Assembly (NCBI GenBank): GCA_036676195.1
Contig: JAKFDK010000086.1
Span: 1 to 17,106, forward strand
Length of the DNA stretch: 17,106 nucleotides
Direction of reading: 5' to 3'
From: JAKFDK01 sp036676195
Lineage (GTDB): Bacteria > Bacillota > Sulfobacillia > Symbiobacteriales > ZC4RG38
Shown here: positions 6,426 to 13,061 of the stretch, piece by piece
How the letters are laid out: every line of letters starts with the position of its first letter
Numbering within the stretch: the first letter of the stretch is position 1
Position numbers and translations under genes: made by a program
The notes under the pieces: generated by a model
What the model saw: the letters and a program-made list of their open reading frames with translations, nothing else
What the model was told of the DNA's origin: nothing
Database searches by the model: none

Positions 6426-9400
6426 ATGCGTAGATGGGCCCGCTCCTTGCTGGCCGTCCTGGTGCTGATCGGAACCACAGCAGGACTTCTGGGGCCGGCC
6501 CCGGCCCGAGCTGCTGAGCGAGGCCAGGCGGCTGCACCCGCACGGGACCCGTGGGCACCGGTAACTTCCATGACGGCGGCAGACCAGGCCCTGCAGTTCT
6601 CCAGCGGCTGGGCTGCCATCCGCCTGCCCGACGGTCGCCCCGCCCGCTTCAGCACGGGCAGCGGCGCCGAGGTGCAGGTCAACTTCACCGGTACCGGCGC
6701 CGGACTGGACCTGCGGATCGACGGGCATACCATCTTCCACTGGCGGGTGGACGGCAGCGACTGGCAAAAACAGACCCTGAATGGGGTCGGTACCTTCCGG
6801 GTGCCGGTGGCGGACGGGCTGGCCGCCGGACCGCATACGCTGGCCATGCAGACCACCGGCGCCAACCTGTCGCTGCTGGCGGTGCACAGCTATACCGTGC
6901 CGGGTCCGCTCTCGGCCAAACTGGAAGAGAAGTTCGGGGTGGCGGCGGTAACCTGGACGCCGCCGCCCCTCACCGCGCCGGCGTCCAAGTATGAAGTCCT
7001 GCGCTGGCAGGATGATCAGACAGCGCCGGTGGTCGTGGCCACTACCTCCGGCCTGAGCTATGTGGCAGCAGCAGACCTGCCCAAGGGCGCGGCATTCCGC
7101 TACGCTGTGCGGGCGCTGCGGGCCGATGGCCGGCGCACCGGCCAGACGCCCGCCGGTCAGATCAAAATTCCGCCCCACGCCGACTGGATTCGGGTCAGTG
7201 GCCTGCGCGGCACGGCCAGGGTGATCCGGGACGGGGCCAAAACGGGCCGTACCCCCGGCGGGTGGCGGCTGGCCATGGCGGCGGCCGGTGCCGACGTGGG
7301 CATGCAACTGGGCGCCCCGACCGCCGAAGAAGCTGCGACCGATCTCGCCCTCGGCACCGAACTGGAGCCAGGGGACCAGATCGTGACCGGTGCCGACGGC
7401 TGGGTGGAAATCGAACTGGATGGGGAGCAGTATCTCCGCCTTGACTCCGACACCGACCTGACCATCAGCGAACACACGGTGGATATGGAGGACGGCGAAC
7501 AAAAGACCAGTTTCCTGGCCACCCTGGGCCGGATTTGGGTGAACCTGAAGCGGGCGCTGTCGCCCAAGTCGCGCTTTGAAATTGAAACCCCCACCACGGT
7601 CATGGGCGTCCGCGGCACGGTCTGGGCTGTTGAAGTAAACCAGAATACCGGCACCCAGGCGTGGTTGATGTCCGGTTCCATCAATGCCCGGCCCAGAGCA
7701 GAGGATCCGGCGCCGGGCGCCCCGGCTGAAATCGTGGTCAAACCCGGTGAGCAAATCAAGGCCCCCTCGGCCGAAACCCTGACCCAGGTGGCGGCCAAGG
7801 CAGAGGAACTGCCGCGCTTCGTCCAGGTCGAAGCCATCAAGGCGGCCCCACAGATCGACACTGGCTTCCGCCAGCGTTTGCAGGCAGCGGTTTCCGACGC
7901 CGTCTTCGAGCAGGCGCTGACCGAGGCCGGATCCGAAGCGTTGCAGCGCATCGAGCTGCAGACCCAGATCAGGCAGGAACTGCGCGAACAGGGCACTACC
8001 ACCGGCCCCGGCGGTCCTGACGCCCCCGGCGGCCTGGATGAGGAAATCCAGGCCCGGATCCGGGCTGAACTGGAACGGGAGCGGGAGGCAGCCGCTACCG
8101 CCGCCAAACTGGAGCAGGAACGGCTGCGGGCCGAGCTGGAAGAGCAGTTGGCCGAGGAGCGCCGCCAGGCCGAAGAACGCCGCCAGGCTGACATCAAGGC
8201 AGAGGAGGAGCGCCGGGCCGCCGAGGAACGCGAGCGTCAGCAATCGGCCGGCGACTCAAGCCCGCCCTCCACGCCACCGTCCAGCGGTGAACTGGCGTCC
8301 TGGCTGGGGGTCTATCCGGTGGTCCGCCCGGCGGACGGGACGAGCAAGGCGGAGATCCGCATGCAACTGAAATATGCCGACGGCACTTACCCGACCCCGG
8401 GCAGCATTGCCGTCGCCACCACACTGGGCAGTGTCAGTCCGACCAGCGTAACTGAACTCCTGTACGGCGAATTCCGGGCCGAATTCGTGGCCGGCACGCA
8501 ATCCGGGGTGGCGACCATCTCGGTGTCGGTCAACGGTACCACCCTGCCGTCCACCGCCACCGTCGTCCTCGTTCCCCCTGGCGATCCCGGACCGGCCGGT
8601 TTGGTCAGCGCGGAACACTCGCTGATTGTCGCCGGGCCGAACCGGGTGCCCGCAGATGGTGTCGCAGCAGCCGAGATCCATATTCTGCTCCGGGATGCCG
8701 CCGGAAACTTCACCGGTCCCGGCGACGATACCGTTGAACTGGCACTGTACGGGATCGAGGGTGCCACCCACAGCCCAGTGAGCGGGTACCCATACAGGGC
8801 CACACTCAAGTCAGGGGAGACCGGGGTGGCCACTGTAAAGGCCACGGTCAACGGCGTGCCCCTGCCGGGAACGGCCACGGTGACCTTTGTGCAGCCGGCG
8901 CCGGAAGGTCCCTGGATGCCCTACATCTCCAAATACTGGGTCGGCGGTGCGGCGGACGGCCCCCAAGACTGGTCTAACGACAACAACTGGCTGCCGGTCG
9001 GGAAGCCGGTCGCGTCCGATTCGGTGCTGATTCAGCCAACGGCTCTCCCGCCGGTGCTGAGCGAGGATGTGTGGGTCCAGGGGTTGTTTGTCGATCCGTT
9101 GGCCAGCCTGGACATCGCGGACTATGCACTGCATGTGGCGAAGCACCTGGAGGCCCCGGGACCGGGACCGATCACGGGGAACGGCACTGTCGTTATGACC
9201 GGCACTCAGGGCGGCATCCTCAGGGGCACCATGCCCAATCTGTACGTAACCGGCAAGGTGGCGCTGATCGGGCCGACCAGCGTCAGCGGAATGGTATCCG
9301 TCTCCGGCCCGGCCGCTCTGGACATCAATGGCCACACCATGGATGTGTCGGGGTATTTCTCCACCTATAACGGCGGCGTCCTGGTGATGAACCGGGAGTC

Positions 9401-10109
9401 CGGTTTGCTCAAGGTGCAGGGAACCGCCATGTTCGAAGGCGGCAACACATCCGGGCTGCTCACGGCCGGCACCCTGGTGTTGCATGGGGGCCTCATGCAA
9501 TTGCAGTCCTATGGGACATACGGAGTCGGGTCAGACGGAGCCGGCTTTGCCCCCTCCGGGACCCATACCGTCCGCTTCTCCGGCACCGCCAGCCAGATGG
9601 TCCAATTCAGCAGCCCGGGGGCGGACCCCGGCAGTTCACACCTTCACAACGTAGTGATCGATCCGTCTGTCTCGCTCAACCTGCAGAGCGACGTGACAGT
9701 CACCGGCGAGCTGCAGACTGCTACCGCAGGCAGTACTCTCACCGGCTACGGACAGACCCTGTCCGTCCACAACATCGAGGTGTCCGGCCTGACGCTGGAC
9801 AACGTCCTGCTGGTTACCCATGGCAACGAGCTATCCATCAACAATGTCATCTTCAAGAACCATTACCCCACCGTTACCCCGCTGCGGATCTTCCACCCCG
9901 GGCACTCCGACCCCCTCACGCTGAGCGGGTTGATCTTCGAAGTCATGCCCGCGGCGGGCGGGTATTACGTTGAGGCGACTGATTCTATGAGTGATGATGC
10001 AGCCTTACACATTCGCCTGAAGGCCGCCACCCTCGGTAATGAGACGGCCCACACCCTGACCAATAACGGTGCCGAGGTGGAATGGCTGCCACCCGATTCC
10101 CCGGAATAA
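6426..10109 (+). CDS. Exported multidomain surface protein: FecR domain, coiled coil, paired Ig-like domains, beta-repeat tail
   Basis: This 1227-residue protein begins with a Sec signal peptide (basic start, hydrophobic 9-24, cleavage near AxA at about 27-29). Domains in order: a jelly-roll-like segment (about 60-158; resembles the N-terminal module of CE2/GDSL esterases), a fibronectin-III-like segment (158-248), a FecR-type domain (about 250-445; DQIVTGADGWVEIELDG and TTVMGVRGTVWAVEV are its signature), and a highly charged Glu/Arg coiled coil (about 476-608). Then come a Ser/Pro linker, two mutually similar invasin-type Ig-like domains (about 619-717 and 722-822), a WVGG...DWSNDNNW segment (about 836-890), and a Gly/Ser/Thr-rich beta-repeat tail. 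No LPXTG, SLH or C-terminal membrane anchor is seen, so attachment is unclear. FecR domains are known from iron sensing and also from envelope proteins; no sigma factor is adjacent. The role is probably structural or adhesive. Confidence 0.85.
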   Translation: MRRWARSLLAVLVLIGTTAGLLGPAPARAAERGQAAAPARDPWAPVTSMTAADQALQFSSGWAAIRLPDGRPARFSTGSGAEVQVNFTGTGAGLDLRIDGHTIFHWRVDGSDWQKQTLNGVGTFRVPVADGLAAGPHTLAMQTTGANLSLLAVHSYTVPGPLSAKLEEKFGVAAVTWTPPPLTAPASKYEVLRWQDDQTAPVVVATTSGLSYVAAADLPKGAAFRYAVRALRADGRRTGQTPAGQIKIPPHADWIRVSGLRGTARVIRDGAKTGRTPGGWRLAMAAAGADVGMQLGAPTAEEAATDLALGTELEPGDQIVTGADGWVEIELDGEQYLRLDSDTDLTISEHTVDMEDGEQKTSFLATLGRIWVNLKRALSPKSRFEIETPTTVMGVRGTVWAVEVNQNTGTQAWLMSGSINARPRAEDPAPGAPAEIVVKPGEQIKAPSAETLTQVAAKAEELPRFVQVEAIKAAPQIDTGFRQRLQAAVSDAVFEQALTEAGSEALQRIELQTQIRQELREQGTTTGPGGPDAPGGLDEEIQARIRAELEREREAAATAAKLEQERLRAELEEQLAEERRQAEERRQADIKAEEERRAAEERERQQSAGDSSPPSTPPSSGELASWLGVYPVVRPADGTSKAEIRMQLKYADGTYPTPGSIAVATTLGSVSPTSVTELLYGEFRAEFVAGTQSGVATISVSVNGTTLPSTATVVLVPPGDPGPAGLVSAEHSLIVAGPNRVPADGVAAAEIHILLRDAAGNFTGPGDDTVELALYGIEGATHSPVSGYPYRATLKSGETGVATVKATVNGVPLPGTATVTFVQPAPEGPWMPYISKYWVGGAADGPQDWSNDNNWLPVGKPVASDSVLIQPTALPPVLSEDVWVQGLFVDPLASLDIADYALHVAKHLEAPGPGPITGNGTVVMTGTQGGILRGTMPNLYVTGKVALIGPTSVSGMVSVSGPAALDINGHTMDVSGYFSTYNGGVLVMNRESGLLKVQGTAMFEGGNTSGLLTAGTLVLHGGLMQLQSYGTYGVGSDGAGFAPSGTHTVRFSGTASQMVQFSSPGADPGSSHLHNVVIDPSVSLNLQSDVTVTGELQTATAGSTLTGYGQTLSVHNIEVSGLTLDNVLLVTHGNELSINNVIFKNHYPTVTPLRIFHPGHSDPLTLSGLIFEVMPAAGGYYVEATDSMSDDAALHIRLKAATLGNETAHTLTNNGAEVEWLPPDSPE

Positions 10110-10113
10110 ACAG

Positions 10114-10140
10114 AAGCAGCCGGGGCATTCCCGGCTGCTT
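10114..10140. terminator. Bidirectional terminator
   Basis: A perfect 11-bp stem, AAGCAGCCGGG (10114-10124) and CCCGGCTGCTT (10130-10140), with loop GCATT starts five bases after the stop codon at 10107-10109. Short T-containing tails flank it on both strands. It separates convergent genes. Confidence 0.8.
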
Positions 10141-10175
10141 GTTCAGGCTGGGCTTGGGCCGGACCAGTTCCGGTC

Positions 10176-10544
10176 TTAGCCCAGCACCTTTTCGACCTTG
10201 TTCAGCGTCATGACCACCGCGGCACGGCACCAGGGGAAGCGGGCTCGCAGGCGCTCGTGCACTTCGGTGCCCTTCTGAAACTCCGCTGCCCCCGTCAGGC
10301 GATAGCCCTTGCCGCCCTTGCCGCCCTCGCCCTGGGCGCCAATGATCATCTGCACCGGGCTGCCGGCCTTGATATTGGCCTCTGTCTTCTTCAGGCCCCC
10401 GGCCGGGAAGGCGATGGTCTGGTCGTCCAGGATTTCCATGTAGCTATGCCATGTCGCCACCAGGTGCGGGCCTTCGCTCCCCGCGGTGACCAGAGCCGCC
10501 GAGCCCTCCTGAGCCAGAACAGCCCTTACCAATACATCCAGCAT
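10176..10544 (-). CDS. Pyridoxamine 5'-phosphate oxidase-like (split-barrel flavin fold) protein
   Basis: This 122-residue cytoplasmic protein opens with an LVRAVLAQEGSAALVTAG helix-strand element and continues HLVATWHSYMEILDDQTIAF, PAGGLKKTEANIKAGSPVQM and KGYRLTGAAEFQKG. That is the order of strands in small single-domain PNPOx-like proteins, which bind FMN, haem or F420 and often act as reductases. Length is normal for the small subgroup. The start is supported by GGAGGTG (10552-10558), seven bases upstream. No substrate can be assigned; true PdxH is larger and is not matched. The gene is convergent with the surface protein gene and divergent from tRNA-Ile. Confidence 0.82.
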   Translation of the reverse strand: MLDVLVRAVLAQEGSAALVTAGSEGPHLVATWHSYMEILDDQTIAFPAGGLKKTEANIKAGSPVQMIIGAQGEGGKGGKGYRLTGAAEFQKGTEVHERLRARFPWCRAAVVMTLNKVEKVLG

Positions 10545-10590
10545 GTTTTGGCACCTCCGCCATATAAATTAACGCTCCTCGGCCCCCGCC

Positions 10591-10665
10591 GGTAGTGACG
10601 GATATCACACCGATCCTCACTACCAGTACCACACCCGCATATAGGCAAAGTTTAACTATCAGTAA
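10591..10665 (-). promoter_or_regulatory. Promoter and long dyad upstream of the PNPOx-like gene
   Basis: On the minus strand TTACTG (10660-10665) and TATATG (10638-10643), 16 bases apart, make a fair -35/-10 pair for the flavin-fold gene. Just downstream of it, GGTAGTGA-C-GGAT (10591-10603) pairs with ATCC-TCACTACC (10613-10624) across a 9-base loop, with a single bulged C. This dyad would fold in the 5' leader or serve as an operator. No T-run follows, so it is not a plain terminator. Confidence 0.5.
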
Positions 10666-10669
10666 GGGC

Positions 10670-10698
10670 TTGATTTGTGTATCTGAGCCTGTTATATT
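10670..10698 (+). promoter_or_regulatory. Sigma-A-type promoter of the tRNA-Ile/tRNA-Cys genes
   Basis: TTGATT (10670-10675), a 17-base spacer and TATATT (10693-10698) form a near-consensus vegetative promoter. Transcription would start near 10705, about 20 bases before tRNA-Ile. Confidence 0.75.
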
Positions 10699-10725
10699 AG
10701 TCTCCATCGGCAGATCAAGACGCTT

Positions 10726-10802
10726 GCGAGGATAGCTCAGTTGGTTAGAGCACGCGCCTGATAAGCGCGAGGTCGGTGGTTCGAGCCCACTTCCTCGCAC
10801 CA
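10726..10802 (+). tRNA. tRNA-Ile (anticodon GAT)
   Basis: A 77-base cloverleaf with encoded CCA. The acceptor stem GCGAGGA (10726-10732) pairs with TCCTCGC. The D-arm contains AGCTCAGTTGGTTAGAGC. The anticodon stem CGCGC/GCGCG encloses loop CTGATAA, with GAT at 10760-10762. The T-arm is GTGGTTCGAGCCCAC. Discriminator A is followed by CCA (10800-10802). It reads AUC/AUU codons. Confidence 0.97.
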
Positions 10803-10820
10803 AGCACCAACGAAACAGCA

Positions 10821-10840
10821 GGGGAGGGCACGCCCTCCCC
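10821..10840 (+). other. GC hairpin between the two tRNA genes
   Basis: GGGGAGGGC (10821-10829) and GCCCTCCCC (10832-10840) form a perfect 9-bp stem with a 2-base gap, so the innermost pairs must open. It lacks a T-run and lies in the tRNA spacer, where it could mark a processing point or attenuate transcription into tRNA-Cys. Confidence 0.5.
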
Positions 10841-10866
10841 GATCTGTCGCCGCACGGCCCTGTACC

Positions 10867-10941
10867 GGTGGGTTGGCGAAGCGGTAACGCAGCGGTCTGC
10901 AAAACCGTTATGCGTGGGTTCAAATCCCACACCCACCTCCA
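10867..10941 (+). tRNA. tRNA-Cys (anticodon GCA)
   Basis: A 75-base cloverleaf. Acceptor GGTGGGT (10867-10873) pairs with ACCCACC (10931-10937), then discriminator T and encoded CCA (10939-10941). Anticodon loop CTGCAAA has GCA at 10899-10901. The T-arm is GTGGGTTCAAATCCCAC. It follows tRNA-Ile by 64 bases with no clear promoter of its own, so co-transcription is likely. Confidence 0.95.
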
Positions 10942-10948
10942 AACTCGG

Positions 10949-11004
10949 ATCACGGCTGAACCGCAAGGGCCTGCACACATGGTGCAGGCCCTTGCGGTCG
11001 TGAT
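10949..11004. terminator. Very long hairpin between tRNA-Cys and tgt
   Basis: A perfect 17-bp stem, ACCGCAAGGGCCTGCAC (10960-10976) and GTGCAGGCCCTTGCGGT (10982-10998), has loop ACATG. An outer pairing ATCACG/CGTGAT (10949-10954 and 10999-11004) extends it past a 5-base bulge. It separates the tRNA pair from convergent tgt, so a bidirectional terminator is likely, although T-runs are missing. Confidence 0.7.
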
Positions 11005-11136
11005 GGCACAACGCCCCGCAGGGGCCCAACCCCGAACCGGTCCCGGAATACATGGACATCCCGACCAACCCCATGGTGGCAAAGGGCGGCTTTGGGTGAC
11101 GATGACCTTAACGGGAACGCACACGCGACACCGCTG

Positions 11137-12306
11137 CTACTGGGGCGGGCGCCGCCGATGGGCGATCGGCGCTCCACGCCGCTCCTCGGGGGTGGAGCGC
11201 CACCGTTGGTAGAACTCCTGGCGGAAGGCGGCGAAGCGACCGGCGGCGATCGCGGCACGGGCCTCTTTCATGAGCCATCCCAGGTAGCGGAGGTTATGAA
11301 TCGAGCAGAGGCGGGCGCCCAGGTTCTCGTCCGCCTTGATCAGGTGGCGGATGTAGGCCCGGGAATGATGCTTACAGGCGTAGCAGTCGCAACCATCCTG
11401 GAGCGGCGCCCAGTCCTGAGCGAAGGCGGCATTCTTGATCAGCAGTTTGCCGGTGGGCGTTAGCACGGTGCCGTGACCACCGAGGCGGGTGGGCAGCACG
11501 CAGTCAAACAGGTCGATGCCCCGGTAGACTCCCTCAATCAAATCCTCCGGCGAGCCCACCCCCATGAGATAGCGGGGCCGGTCGCGGGGAAGGAGGGGCA
11601 CCGTCACGTCCAGCATTTCGGCCAGGGCCTCCTTCGGCTCTCCTACCGATAGGCCGCCGATGGCGTAGCCTGGCAGGTCCAGTGCTACGAGTTGCTCAGC
11701 GCTCTCCCGTCGCAGGTCGGCGTAGGTCGAGCCCTGCACGATCCCGAACAGCGCCTGCTCGTCGGGGCGAGCGTGGGCGGCCTTGCAGCGCGCGGCCCAG
11801 CGACTGGTCCGCTCCAGTGAGGCGCGCACATAGTCGTGGCTCGCGGGGTGGGCGATGCACTCATCAAACGCCATGATGATGTCGGCGCCCAGCGCGTTCT
11901 CAATCGCGATCACCGATTCGGGGCTGAAGTGGTGGGTACTGCCGTCGATGTAAGAGCGGAAACCAACACCCTCTTCGCTGATGCTGGTGCGCAGGTGGGC
12001 GAGCGAGAAGACTTGAAAGCCGCCGGAGTCCGTGAGCAACGGGCGGTCCCAGCCCATGAAGCGATGCAGCCCACCCGCAGCGGCGATCAGTCGATGACCG
12101 GGCCGCAGGTACAGGTGAAAGGTGTTGCCGAGCATGATCTGGGCGCCCAGATCCCGGAGGTCGTGGGCGGAAAGGTTCTTTACCGTGGCCTGGGTGCCAA
12201 CGGGCATGAAGTGGGGGGTGTCGACCACCCCGTGAGGAGTGTGGAGACGGCCCAGGCGGGCAGCGGACGTGGGATCGGTGGTGAGCATCTCAAGGCGTAT
12301 GGGCAT
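11137..12306 (-). CDS. tgt: Queuine/preQ1 tRNA-guanine transglycosylase
   Basis: This 389-residue TIM-barrel enzyme exchanges the wobble guanine of GUN-anticodon tRNAs (Asp, Asn, His, Tyr) for preQ1, the first tRNA step of queuosine synthesis. The base-recognition Asp is D93 (LTDSGGFQVFSL) and the nucleophile Asp is D268 (GIDLFDCVLPTR). The zinc site is C306, C308, C311 and H337, with exactly the spacing of characterised bacterial enzymes. Further family blocks are FGIVQGSTYADLR and AIGGLSVGEPKE. Length is normal. An oddity is GGHG (277-280 region) where most bacterial enzymes have ARNG after LPTR. GAGAGGT precedes the ATG. queA and the preQ1 synthesis genes usually found with it are absent here. 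Enzyme assignment is very secure. Confidence 0.97.
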   Translation of the reverse strand: MPIRLEMLTTDPTSAARLGRLHTPHGVVDTPHFMPVGTQATVKNLSAHDLRDLGAQIMLGNTFHLYLRPGHRLIAAAGGLHRFMGWDRPLLTDSGGFQVFSLAHLRTSISEEGVGFRSYIDGSTHHFSPESVIAIENALGADIIMAFDECIAHPASHDYVRASLERTSRWAARCKAAHARPDEQALFGIVQGSTYADLRRESAEQLVALDLPGYAIGGLSVGEPKEALAEMLDVTVPLLPRDRPRYLMGVGSPEDLIEGVYRGIDLFDCVLPTRLGGHGTVLTPTGKLLIKNAAFAQDWAPLQDGCDCYACKHHSRAYIRHLIKADENLGARLCSIHNLRYLGWLMKEARAAIAAGRFAAFRQEFYQRWRSTPEERRGAPIAHRRRPPQ

Positions 12307-12339
12307 GAGAGACCTCTCTTTGGCTGTAATTGACGGTGC

Positions 12340-12415
12340 GGATCCGCGTTATGTGTAGGATGTCCAATATGCACCCGCGGCTGCCCAGTAAAACTTTTCC
12401 GCCCGGCCACATAAC
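12340..12415 (-). promoter_or_regulatory. Dyad-containing leader of tgt
   Basis: GTTATGTG (12348-12355) and CACATAAC (12408-12415) are perfect 8-base inverted copies enclosing 52 bases upstream of tgt. A 10-base palindrome, GCGGATCCGC, adjoins the gene-proximal arm. The enclosed part contains GCCGGGCGGAAAAGTTTTAC on the minus strand. No textbook preQ1 riboswitch pattern is recognised, and no convincing -35/-10 pair is seen. It may be an mRNA leader structure or an operator. Confidence 0.35.
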
Positions 12416-12452
12416 TCGTTGTAAAACCCCGGTGCAGTCATACTCCACCACA

Positions 12453-12484
12453 ATTCCCCCTCCGTCCGTCCAGACGGGGGGAAT
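12453..12484 (+). terminator. Hairpin before the serine-hydrolase relic
   Basis: ATTCCCCC (12453-12460) pairs with GGGGGAAT (12477-12484), with CCGTC/GACGG inside. GCCTTATTTT follows on the plus strand. It could be a Rho-independent terminator or leader attenuator; no intact plus-strand gene precedes it. Confidence 0.45.
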
Positions 12485-12528
12485 GCCTTATTTTACGATG
12501 AATTTTTATTAGGGAGTACTCAAAATGC

Positions 12529-12660
12529 ATGGAACCCAAAGAGTTTGGCGCCTTCGCCGATAAGCTTTTTGCGGATGAGATCGCCCGGAACCAGATCCCC
12601 GGCCCGTCCTCGTGGTGGTGCAGGACGCTTCTTCGAGGTCCTGCGGATACTCCACCCCCG
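12529..12660 (+). pseudogene. Beta-lactamase-type serine hydrolase, N-terminal relic
   Basis: From ATG 12529, with AGGGAG at 12511-12516, the sequence reads MEPKEFGAFADKLFADEIAR then NQIPG. After a frame change near 12604 it reads VLVVVQD, and in the first frame again LLRGPADTP. Together these match the start of class C beta-lactamase/esterase-type proteins, which typically read IPG-VVVVVQDGEV-LLRGYGYAD. The serine motif SxxK and everything after are absent, replaced by unrelated sequence. It is a dead gene whose translation start region survives. The family call is by eye from about 40 residues. Confidence 0.6.
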
Positions 12661-13045
12661 CGCACGATGATTGTCCCGAAAGCAAACGGCAGTCCTTACA
12701 GAGAGCCCCGTCCCGCAGGGCGAAACGTCCACTTTTGCTCAGCGGTCCTCACCGGTGACTGGGCAAAAATGGACGGTTCGATCCGGGGCGGGTTTGTGTT
12801 GACCGGGAGCGGCCGTGGCTATACTCAAGCCCCTGCCCATACCGAGTGTCTTGCCTTCCCCGCACATCAAGTTCACCGGCTCCATCTGGGCCAGCGAGTG
12901 GGACCTGAACGAACCCATTGGTGACACCGGGGCCTTTGCTTACCGGTTCCCCATCCGGCGGCGACCAGAGCACACCCCATTCACACACCTCGACCAATTA
13001 CCTGAATTGCCGCTGACCCCATACTCCTCGAACACCGGGACGGTA
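12661..13045. other. Gene-poor stretch before the HAD hydrolase
   Basis: Apart from the fold-back at 12727-12774, no gene is convincing. A plus-strand frame from GTG 12815 reads FTGSIWASEWDLNEPIGDTG with GC-rich third positions, but it has no ribosome site and runs into the HAD gene out of frame. TTGACC (12799-12804) and TATACT (12820-12825) resemble promoter boxes but are only 15 bases apart. The stretch is probably decayed coding DNA. Confidence 0.4.
12727..12774. repeat. 48-base imperfect fold-back (MITE- or stem-loop-like)
   Basis: GTCCACTTTTGCTCAG (12727-12742) and CTGGGCAAAAATGGAC (12759-12774) pair over 16 positions with one mismatch and one G-T. Inside, CGGT-CCTC-ACCG makes a second small stem. 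It lies just after a decayed gene and has the form of terminal inverted repeats collapsed together, or of a repeated palindromic unit. No second copy is seen in the window. Confidence 0.55.
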
Positions 13046-13061
13046 TGGTATACTCCTGGGT
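13046..13061 (+). promoter_or_regulatory. Extended -10 promoter abutting the HAD gene start
   Basis: TGGTATACT (13046-13054) is an extended -10 element (TGn plus TATACT). Its transcription start would fall at about 13061-13062, on or next to the ATG at 13062. No Shine-Dalgarno sequence lies before that ATG, so the mRNA is probably leaderless. No good -35 is seen. Confidence 0.6.

Noticed and set aside
6396..8243. Long minus-strand reading frame opposite the FecR gene
   Set aside because: A GC-driven shadow: it has no domain signal, and the plus strand has a signal peptide, ribosome site and clear domains.
11022..11099. Short plus-strand open stretch ending EYMDIPTNPMVAKGGFG
   Set aside because: Protein-like in appearance but only about 25 codons, with no start or ribosome site; too short to support a gene or a relic.
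12690..12727. CRISPR-repeat-like segment with GCAGGGCGAAAC
   Set aside because: A single copy with no spaced repetition; no array and no cas genes in the window.
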